Below are positions 56,417 through 64,000 of a DNA stretch of 64,000 bases, in pieces. Made by a program: the position numbers and the translations under genes. The stretch comes from Akebia trifoliata (lineage: Eukaryota; Streptophyta; Magnoliopsida; Ranunculales; Lardizabalaceae). Location: assembly GCA_017979445.1 (NCBI GenBank), contig CM030715.1:28869169-28933168 (forward strand), given 5' to 3'. The notes under the pieces were generated by a model. The model was given only the letters and a program-made list of their open reading frames with translations. It searched no databases and had not been told where the DNA came from. Numbering within the stretch: the stretch's first letter is position 1; each line of letters begins with the position of its first letter.

Positions 56417-57640
56417 TCTCTTTCTATGAGACCTCTGAGTGGAGAATTTGAATTAGTATCAGAATCTGATTCAAGATCACACTTTTTTGTTTTTTTTATC
56501 GAAAACACCAATTGTTTCTTGGTTTGAAGAGAAAACTCAAAGTAACTGTTGATCTTTGATATACAAAGCAAGGGATTCAAGTCTGAATCTAAATCAAATG
56601 GATTTGTTTCCAAATCGTTTTTTTTTTTTTTTTCTTTTTGTTGGCATTAATTTTATTCTCGGATTGTTTCTTTCCTTTCTAATATGAAAATTTTCAGTTT
56701 TTTTTTCTTTGTTTTAATGGAGATTAGATGAATCGAGGAAGAAATCTGATTAGTAATTGAGGCTGAAGAAGGAAAACCAGAGGGAGAACTGGAGAAGACA
56801 GCTAGCTATCAGTTTCAATCGGAGAAGAAAGGCGAGTTACGAGTTGGACTCGGCCGTTTTAACGCGTTGACCCAGTTTCAATTAGTTGCCATTGATATTC
56901 GAGTTTCACTCCTGTACTCCATGAATTGACTAACACTACCCAACTCCCTATCCCCTTTCAACAACGTGGCATTCGGCCCCTTTGTTTTTTTGACATCGAC
57001 ACACACATTACAAACGTGGAGGTGTTCAGATAACCATGGATGCTTTTCCCTCACATCTCGATGAAAAGCATCTATGATTCCGTACACGCATCCACGTCAA
57101 TAATGTGAGATTGATGCCAATTCTAATGTCACTTTAGTATTTTTCTTTTTTTTATTATGATTATACCTACTCTATCAGTATAATTGAAAATTTCCTAAAT
57201 CAGATTTGAGCCCTTTCAGCATGGACTTTGAGCCTAACCATCGTATTCTTCATATTTCTAGTAGAAAACCTATGAATCACCAATCAATTTGATTTTTGTG
57301 TGTCAAGGACCGGTGGACCACCAAAGGGTGTGCTAACCATTATGGTTAAAGTGGGCTGAAGGAGTGTGCAAGGACGTAGAGAAGGGATGTATGTTTGGAT
57401 AGAGTTATCTTTGTGGCAAAAGATCAGCCCTCCTAAGCAATATCCTTCTATAGAGAAGGAATAATCATCTTTATGTACATATATCACCTCGAAATTATAG
57501 ATTGAATTTCAACCCCAGAAGAATATAATAAATTTAGGACTCTTCCTAGAGATCCTAAACAAAAATAAATCCTAATAACTTTCATATTGATCTCTAAGAA
57601 ACTTGTGTCTTTTCCTCTCATCTCAATCATATGTTTGATG
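56417..57640 (-). promoter_or_regulatory. Upstream region and possible 5' leader of the IDM1-like gene
   Basis: Upstream of the ATG lies a 66-codon open frame (56413-56613, METNPFDLDSDLN start) in another frame that overlaps the ATG by a few bases; it may be an upstream ORF or a lost 5' exon. Poly-A/T at 56617-56633. TTAACGCGTTGACC near 56860 contains a W-box core. No clear TATA box. Confidence 0.4.
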
Positions 57641-57650
57641 AAGAGCTTCA

Positions 57651-57657
57651 ATATATA

Positions 57658-57702
<45 letters not shown>

Positions 57703-57885
57703 AGAGCGTTGGACAAACAATCTTAGGAGGATAATGTTGGGATACAAAATTTGTCCTATATGACTAAAACGTTTCAGATCGGCCTGATTTTTTGTGATGG
57801 TGATCACTATGGTGAGGAGATTATCCTCACAAAAAATCAGCCCAATCGAAAACTTCTAAACCCATCAAAAGTGATTTACAGAGAG
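57651..57885. mobile_element. (TA)n tract and truncated hairpin MITE, family M (copy M1)
   Basis: (TA) tract 57651-57700, then GGAGAGCGTTGGACAAACAA and a hairpin about 57760-57865 (GATCGGCCTGATTTTTTGTG ... ACAAAAAATCAGCCCAATCG). The second half is missing after CCATCAAAAGTGATTTACA. Confidence 0.7.
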
Positions 57886-58282
57886 GCTTAAAGGATCCTA
57901 GGCAATGGATTTTCAAAGGCTTAGGTGGGGCTTAAGCATAAATTAATCTTATAATAAAGATTATGCAAAAGGAAGAAGGAAAGAGAATCTAAAAATACTA
58001 TAAATATACCCTCCCTCAAATGAATGCAAGAGATTGGAAGATAATAGTAGAAACTCAAAAAAAAAAAAAATAATAATAATAATAATAAATAAAGATCCTT
58101 ATAAAATCCATACTAATCTTTGAGAAATTTTTGTCTTTTCTTAAATCTCAATTGTATGTTTTTCCTGTTTTCGTGATCGTATGTTTGATGGAACCTCAAA
58201 CATTGTTTAAGGTTAAAAAAATTTGGTTAATAATATCAAACATACGACTGAGATGAGAGGAAAAAGCTCTGAAAAGAAGTTA

Positions 58283-58352
<70 letters not shown>

Positions 58353-59875
58353 TGACATACCAGTATCTCTTCTTCTAGTTTTTGTTGCCTTGACTGAAAG
58401 CGATTAGGGTTTAATGTCATTGCTTAGGGTTATGGTGAGTATTTATCGTATCACCTCTCAAATATTTTAGACATACCCCTCCATCTTTTGGTGAATATTT
58501 GACATATCCTTATGTTTTGAAATTAATGACGTACACTCTAGACCATGGTGTTCTATGAGAGACTACAAAAGTTGATCAAAATACCCCTTTTTATATTTCA
58601 TTTAAAGCGAGTGGCACCTAGGCGTATAGATGAACTAAACATATACATATATTTGTTAGACCAAAGTTTCATGGGTTAATAAATCAAAACGAGTGACATG
58701 AATTTTGTAATGTTACTTTGTTTATGGGGTATTTGATTGCAAATTTATAATTTTTAACTAGCATTTTCATCTTTTTTTTTTAATGCTGAGTAAGCCTGTT
58801 TTTAATGAGATCATCACCCATAGACTTTACCAACTAAGTTAGCTCTCACTTTCAAGATCTTCAAATCCTATTGTTGTAGAAATCATCAAATGCATTTTAT
58901 ATGTTACCTAGCACAAATTAATTCTCGAGAGCACTTGGCTTTCACATATATCTCGATTTTTCTAGCCATAAATACCTTATCAAACACCCCTATTAGTTTT
59001 TTAAGAACAATTAAGCTAAAACCCTAAAATTCATCCAGCTTAGATGATGCACTTATATCCAAACGTTATATGTGAGACTAAGATTAGGGATATCAATAAT
59101 AGAGGTTTGCTACCTCTTGTCATGTGTTCGGAATTGGGTGGCTTCTTAACGTATCGTATTGCACTTTGAGAAATTTCCATAGGGCCAGGGCATGCCACCA
59201 TAGGGACATATCAGTCATACGTTGGTGCAAACCAGGGCCGACTGGGGATGACCTACAAGGGGCTGTCTTGAGTTCTTGTGCACATTAGGGAACGTCTCAA
59301 GACAATGTCAGTAGGACACACTATGGCACCCGTGGGGCCTCAAGGCTCTTTCTGTACCATTGTTATACCCCCCTTTATATATTGTACGTGGATTAAGTGA
59401 ATGGTATGCTCAGGGTGTCCATGTGGGGGACTTTGGCTATCCTGTACCACATGAGAGGGTGTGCCATGAGACTCTTGGGCCAAATTCTAGGAAGAATATG
59501 TTGTGGGTGTGGGGACTCCTCAACTTATGTCACAGTCGTGCTTTCCATAGAAGTACCAAAGCTTCGTGTCACGCTTGACACGCTAAAGGCTTCCTTTATT
59601 TTCAAAAATCCAAAAAATGAGTTTCTTAGTTCACCTTTGGTAAATCTACTGGTAACCATCTTAGGATGGGAGGGAAAATGTGCCTAATACCTTTCTTATC
59701 CCTCAACCAAACCTTCTTACTTTAGTTTTCTAGGTAGACCTTTTCCCTCACATATGTGAGTCCTACAAGCCAAAGAAAAATAGATTTTAAAACTTTTTTA
59801 TGGTGCCCATTGACACTTTAATTGAATGGTGGCAACTCTTAAACCCATGTAAATGAGCTCAAACCCTCAAATGTT
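57886..59875. other. Intergenic with LTR debris, no gene seen
   Basis: (TAA)n at about 58066-58092 and family R words at 58440-58560. 59000-59660 is richer in GC (GGCACCCGTGGGGCCTCAAGG) and looks like retroelement leader. 59650-59830 has TGTGCCTAATACCTTTC, CTCAACCAAACC and TAGGTAGACC, as in the solo-LTR family. Confidence 0.5.
58279..58350. repeat. (GT)n-(GA)n compound microsatellite
   Basis: About 16 GT units followed by about 17 GA units with small interruptions. Confidence 0.9.
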
Positions 59876-59889
59876 CCGAAATCCACATA

Positions 59890-59975
59890 TCTACACTCAC
59901 AAAAAATTAGCCAATTTCGAAACTTCTAACCCCTATTTTAAAAAATGTTTGACTCTCTTTAAGGCCTCTGAATGT
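59890..59975. mobile_element. Right-end fragment of a family M MITE
   Basis: CACAAAAAATTAGCCAATTT, then TTCTAACCCCTATTTTAAAA and TGTTTGACTCTCTTTAAGGC match the right end of M2. Directly followed by a (TA)n tract (59976-59996). Confidence 0.6.
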
Positions 59976-59996
59976 TATATATATATATATATATAT

Positions 59997-60358
59997 GGGT
60001 GGCATTTGGAAGCTCTAAAGAAAGCTAAACAGTATGCCAAACATTTTTAAAAGTAGGGTTAGAAGTTTTAGAATAAGCTGACTTTTTGTGAGGATGATTT
60101 CAATGGAGAAGAGATCATCCTATAAAAAAATCAGCCAATTCTGAAACTTCTAATCTTAGTTTACAAGTTGAAGAATCGTGAATCGTTAATTATTTGTAAA
60201 CCATTTTTTATGGGGTTACAAGTTTTAGAGTGGGCTGATTTCGTGAGGATGATCTCCTTACTATAGAGTTCATCCTCACAAAAAATTAGCTCATTCCAAA
60301 AATTTTAGCCCATATAATTAAAAAATGTTTGCCTCTCTTTAGGTCGAACGCTTCCCAC
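59997..60358. mobile_element. Family M hairpin MITE, copy M2 (362 bp)
   Basis: Flanked by (TA)n on both sides. Contains two hairpins, at about 60056-60155 and 60222-60310, each built on GGGCTGATTTTTGTGAGGATGATC and its inverse. Outer ends GGGTGGCATTTGGAAG and CGAACGCTTCCCAC are weaker inverted copies. Between the hairpins lies GTTGAAGAATCGTGAATCGT. Confidence 0.75.
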
Positions 60359-60844
60359 ATATATATATATATGGGGGCGGTTCGTGGGACGTCTTGGAAA
60401 ACGGTTGGAAAACCGATGCAATACAACCGTTAGATGTGAAGTGGTTGACGGCTGAGATTTAATTTTTAAATCGAAATTACTTTACAGCTGTAAAAATTTT
60501 CAACATAAATTCTCAGGTTTTTACAAAGACCTCCTCAACAAAATATTTTTTTGTTTCTTTAAAAAGACTTCTTTCTCTATAAAAAGTAAAAACTGATTGG
60601 ACATATTAAAAGTTTTTTTTTTTATCATTCTTTTTCTCTCTTCTCTCTCTCTCCTCTCTCTCTTCTCTCTCTCTCTCTCTCTCTCTCCCTCAGCTGCTAC
60701 GGAGAACCGGACCATCTCTCTTCTCTCTCTCCATCGTCTTCTACAAGGAACCAGACCATTTCTCTATCGGCTTCTACATACATTTAGATCATGGATAAAT
60801 ATAGTTGGAAAAAATATATATGGATAACTTGATTTTTTTTATTA

Positions 60845-61026
60845 AAGTATGTTGGCTAGCATCTGACACATGGTTACAACAACAATGTTGGATTCGGCAA
60901 TTTGTAGAAAATAGAGTGCTCTTAATACTATTGGATGGCCTGCATGATTCTTGGGCATCGATGGGCCCAATCGAGATCAATGGGCATGTTTACCATATGT
61001 ATTATAGAAACCATTTTGTATTATAA
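60845..61026 (+). other. Unidentified possible gene fragment in M3
   Basis: Open stretch reading CWLASDTWLQQQCWIRQFVE, then LLDGLHDSWASMGPIEING. Coding-like but not recognised. It ends about 70 bases before the nitrilase piece, possibly an exon from the same or another donor. Confidence 0.3.
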
Positions 61027-61096
61027 TATGATGGCATGTCTATATTCTATGATAATCTTTCAAACCTTCTTTTATTTTAAGTTCCCTGCTTTGTAG

Positions 61097-61310
61097 GAGT
61101 TGAAATATACTGTGCACCAATGGCAGATGCTAGAGATGTATGGCAAGCGTCCATGACACACATTGCCATTGAAGGTGGATGCTTTGTTCTTTTTGCAAAT
61201 CAGTTTTGCCAAAGGAAAGACTACCCATTACCACCAGAATGTGTGGCCATAGATGTAGATAGAGATCTTTCTCCAGATTCGATTGTGTGCTCCGGAGGCA
61301 GTGATGATCT
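61097..61310 (+). pseudogene. Captured nitrilase (NIT4-like) exon fragment
   Basis: After an intron-like acceptor (TGCTTTGTAG) the frame reads [20 protein letters not shown], then [29 protein letters not shown] and [15 protein letters not shown]. This is the interior of plant nitrilases, closest from memory to NIT4 (beta-cyanoalanine nitrilase). The catalytic Cys block and both ends are missing. The frame runs into the GA-rich arm of the element. The intron-style border shows capture from genomic DNA and not from mRNA. Confidence 0.85.
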
Positions 61311-61679
61311 GGTTCTCTGTAAAAGCCGAGAGAGAGAGAGAGAGAAAGAGAGAGAGATGGTCTGGTTGTCCATAGAAGTCGATGGAGAGAGAGAGAGAGA
61401 AGAATGATAAAATAAAAAATAAAAAAACTTTAAAACTTTTCAACTGTCCAAACAGCTTTTATTTTTTTTTATGGAGAATGAAATCTTTTTTAAAAAATAA
61501 AAAAATATTTTATTGAGGAGGTTTTTGTAAAAACCTGAGAAGTTATGTTGAAATCCTTTACAGCTGTAAAGCAATTTTCGAGTTAAAAATTAAATCTCAG
61601 CCGTCAACCACTCCAGATCTAATGGTTGAGTTGCATCGGTTTTCTAACCGTTTTCCAAGACGTCCCATGAACCGCCCCC

Positions 61680-61751
<72 letters not shown>
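61680..61751. repeat. (TA)n tract between M3 and M4
   Basis: About 72 bases of nearly pure TA repeat with one phase change near 61702. Confidence 0.9.
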
Positions 61752-61753
<2 letters not shown>

Positions 61754-62131
61754 GTCAGGTTCAAAGGACAACCATTCTACACACATATAGACAACGTGTT
61801 TTGTCTTATATGGGCAAAAATGTTTGGAATGGACTGATTTTTTGTGAGGATGATCTCTGTGATGAGGGGATCATCCTGGCAAAAACTCATCCCATTCCAA
61901 AACTTGTAACCCCATCAAAATTGATTTACAAAAATTGGACGGTCTATAATTTTTCAACAAAAATTGGACGGTCTAGAAGTTTCATAATGAGCTGATTTTT
62001 GGCAAGGATAATCTCCTCATCACAGAGATCATCCTCACAAAAAATTAGTCCATTCCAAACATTTTTGCCCATATAAGACAAAACACGTTGTCTATATGTG
62101 TGTAGAAATGGTTGTCCTTTGAACCTGACCC
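61752..62131. mobile_element. Family M hairpin MITE, copy M4 (380 bp)
   Basis: Terminal inverted repeats of about 65 bases, near perfect, begin GGGTCAGGTTCAAAGGACAA. Two internal hairpins lie at about 61825-61905 and 61975-62070. The spacer carries TTGGACGGTCTA twice. Flanked by (TA)n. Confidence 0.85.
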
Positions 62132-62144
62132 TATATATATATAT

Positions 62145-62529
62145 GGGAAATGTTCAGCACCCTAAGTTTTACCACACACTTTAACAAATGTTTTTTGTCC
62201 TACATGGGTTATAAGTTTTGGAATGAGCTGATTTTTGGTGAGGATGATCTTATGATTAGAAGATCATCCTCCCCAAAAATCAGCCCATTCGAAATGTTTA
62301 GCCCCATGTTTACACGTTGAAAAAATCGTGGACCATCCATTTTTTGTAAATCAATTTTGATGGGGTGGGTTAGAAGTTTTGGAATGAGCTGATTTTTGGT
62401 GAGGATGATCTCCTCACCATAGAGATCATCCTCACCAAAAATCAGCTCATTCTGAAACTTCTAACCCATGTAAAACAAAACGCATTTGTTAAAGTGTTGT
62501 GGTAAAACTTAGGGTGCTGAACGGGACCC
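62145..62529. mobile_element. Family M hairpin MITE, copy M5 (385 bp)
   Basis: Ends GGGAAATGTTCAGCACCCTA and TAGGGTGCTGAACGGGACCC. Hairpins at about 62205-62305 and 62370-62465 built on GAGCTGATTTTTGGTGAGGA. Spacer GTTGAAAAAATCGTGGACCA. Flanked by (TA)n. Confidence 0.85.
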
Positions 62530-62548
62530 TATATATATATATATATAT

Positions 62549-62929
62549 GGGAAATGTTCAGCACCTTAAGTTTTACCACACACTTTAACAAACGTTTTTT
62601 GTCCTACATGGGTTAGAAGTTTTGGAATGGGCTGATTTTTGGTGAGGATGATCTCTATGATTAGAAGATCATCCTCCCCAAAAATCAGCCCATTCCAAAA
62701 TGTTTAGCCCCATGTTTACACGTTGAAAAAATCGTGGACCGTCCATTTTTTGTAAATTATTTTTGATGGGGTTAGAAGTTTTGGAATGAACTGATTTTTG
62801 GTGAGGATGATCTCCTCACCATAGAGATCATCCTCACCAAAAATCAGCCCATTCCGAAACTTCTAACCCATGTAGGACAAACGCGTTTGTTAAAGTGTGT
62901 GGTAAAACTTAGGGTGCCGAACAGGACCC
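62549..62929. mobile_element. Family M hairpin MITE, copy M6 (381 bp)
   Basis: Same orientation and nearly the same sequence as M5 (GGGAAATGTTCAGCACCTTA start; GGTGCCGAACAGGACCC end). Flanked by (TA)n. Confidence 0.85.
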
Positions 62930-62941
62930 TATATATATATA

Positions 62942-63321
62942 GGGTCCCGTTCGCCACCCTTAGTTTTACCACACACTTTAACAAACGCGTTTTGTCTTAC
63001 ATGGGTTAGAAGTTTCGGAATGAGCTGATTTTTGGTGAGGATGATCTCTATGGTGAGGAGATCATCCTCACCAAAAATCAGCTCATTCCAAAACTTCTAA
63101 CCCCATCAAAATTGATTTGCAAAAAATGGACGGTCCACGATTTTTCAACGTGTAAACATGGGGCTAAACATTTCGGAATGGGCTGATTTTTGGGGAGGAT
63201 GATCTTCTAATCATAGAGATCATCCTCACCAAAAATCAGCCCATTCCAAAACTTCTAACCCATGTAGGACAAAAATGTTTGTTAAAGTGTGTGGTAAAAC
63301 TTAGGGTGCTGAACATTTCCC
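62942..63321. mobile_element. Family M hairpin MITE, copy M7, opposite orientation (380 bp)
   Basis: Starts GGGTCCCGTTCGCCACCC and ends GGTGCTGAACATTTCCC, so it is inverted relative to M5 and M6. Only 12 bases of TA separate it from M6. Confidence 0.85.
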
Positions 63322-63335
63322 ATATATATATATAT

Positions 63336-63690
63336 GTGGGAAGCGTTCGACCTAAAGAGAGGCAAACATTTTTTAATATATGGGCTAAAATTTTTGGAAT
63401 GAGCTAATTTTTTTTTAGGATGATCTTTGTGGTGAGGAGATCATCCTTGCCAAAAATCAACTCATTATGAAACTTCTAGTCCGTCCAATTTTTGTTGAAA
63501 AATTATAGACCGTCCAATTTTTGTAAATCAATTTTGATGGGGTTACAAGTTTTGGAATGGGATGATTGTTTGCCAGGATGATCCCCTCATCACAGAGATC
63601 ATCCTCACAAAACATCAGCCCATTCCAAACATTTTTTCCCATATAAGACAAACACGTTGTCTATATGTGTGTCGCAATGTGGGTTGCAGG
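63336..63690. mobile_element. Family M MITE, copy M8, recombinant of two subtypes
   Basis: Left end GTGGGAAGCGTTCGACCTAA is the inverse of the M2 right end. The right half (CCATATAAGACAAACACGTT, GTCTATATGTGTGT) is the M4 right half. TA-rich flanks on both sides. Confidence 0.75.
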
Positions 63691-63702
63691 AATATATATA
63701 TA

Positions 63703-64000
63703 GGTAATGTTCAGCACCCAACCATTTACCCAACAACTTGCCCAACATGTTTTGTCCTACATGAGTTAGAAGGTTTGGAATGGGCTGATTTTTTTGTGAA
63801 GATGATCTCTATGGTTTGAAGATCATCCTCACCAAAAATCAGCCCATTCCAAAACTTTTAGAAATCATCCTCACCAAAAATCAGCCTATTCCAAAACTTC
63901 TAACCCCATGTTTACAAGTTAAAAAATTGTGGACCATCCATTTTTTGTAAATCATTTGTGATGGGATTAGAAGTTTTGGAATGTGCTAATTTTTGGTAAG
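63703..64000. mobile_element. Family M MITE, copy M9, cut by window edge
   Basis: Begins GGTAATGTTCAGCACCCAAC after a TA tract. The first hairpin has a partial duplication (ATCATCCTCACCAAAAATCAGC occurs twice, about 63822 and 63867). The second hairpin has just begun at the window end. Confidence 0.75.

Larger units (their letters stand above)
60373..61679. mobile_element. 1.3-kb TIR element with captured nitrilase exon (copy M3, Pack-type)
   Basis: Ends GGGGGCGGTTCGTGGGACGT and ACGTCCCATGAACCGCCCCC are inverted. The arms remain complementary for about 300-400 bases each (AACGGTTGGAAAACCGATGC; AATCTCAGCCGTCAACCACT; TTTACAGCTGTAAA; a CT-rich tract at 60634-60688 against GA-rich 61330-61400). 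The core of about 500 bases is unique and carries an exon-like piece of a host gene. (TA)n lies on both sides (60359-60372; 61680-61751). Confidence 0.8.

Noticed and set aside
56878..57487. Two minus-strand frames upstream of the IDM1-like gene
   Set aside because: No recognised domain, no splice connection to exon 1 that keeps the frame.
59360..59687. Overlapping 72- and 96-residue frames
   Set aside because: In a GC-richer retroelement-like stretch, no recognised domain and no start context.
60521..60827. Low-complexity Ser/Leu or Arg/Glu frames on both strands
   Set aside because: Translations of the CT/GA tract in the element arm.
61622..61837. Frame containing a long Tyr-Ile repeat
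   Set aside because: Product of reading through the TA microsatellite.
59997..64000. CRISPR-like array because of regular repeats
   Set aside because: Units are about 380-base palindromes separated by TA tracts in a plant genome; no spacers of CRISPR type.
1..64000. tRNA or rRNA genes
   Set aside because: No cloverleaf with the A and B box words or rRNA-conserved stretches was noticed by eye; the only tRNA-like matches are the retroelement primer sites.

Overview
The window is nuclear DNA of a flowering plant, most likely a core eudicot. It is AT-rich and gene-poor, and is built mainly of nested LTR retrotransposons, solo LTRs, foldback MITEs and long A/T or dinucleotide tracts. Only two host genes are convincing: an intronless chloroplast-type phospholipase A1 (21530-22681, minus) and an eight-exon IDM1-like PHD-finger/acetyltransferase gene (52981-56416, minus). 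No rRNA, tRNA, CRISPR or bacterial-type operon was seen.

Layout. 1-15040: a minus-strand Ty3/gypsy element of the Tat/Ogre type. In its own 5'-3' direction it runs LTR, primer site, long leader, extra ORF1, gag, protease, RT, RNase H, archaeal-type RNase H and integrase; its 3' end lies beyond base 1. It is dead (stops, frameshifts) and carries a 2.2-kb tandem duplication of its RT-to-integrase part. Its 5' LTR breaks into a Ty1/copia element (15041 to about 20505, plus), which also holds a 1.7-kb solo LTR with a perfect CTACA target duplication. 20.5-24.3 kb: the lipase gene between dispersed repeats and inverted-repeat elements. 24.9-39.8 kb: no gene; tandem duplications, LTR fragments inside one another, a solo LTR inside a hairpin MITE, a minisatellite. 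39876-44568: a complete but degenerate minus-strand copia element with identifiable LTRs, primer site, polypurine tract and target duplication; its LTRs have unusual TA...TA ends. 44.6-52.9 kb: LTR debris and five kinds of foldback or TIR element. 52.98-56.4 kb: the IDM1-like gene. 57.6-64.0 kb: a dense array of hairpin MITEs separated only by (TA)n tracts, including a 1.3-kb element that has captured a nitrilase (NIT4-like) exon.

The two host genes are not obviously connected. The lipase would release fatty acids from plastid lipids, and the IDM1-like protein would read and acetylate chromatin. The most unusual structure is the TA-tract MITE array at 59.99-64.0 kb: the elements are long palindromes holding two internal hairpins, sit in one another's TA flanks, include a recombinant copy, and one carries a piece of a host gene. 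All boundaries and family calls were made by eye; none was checked by a search.
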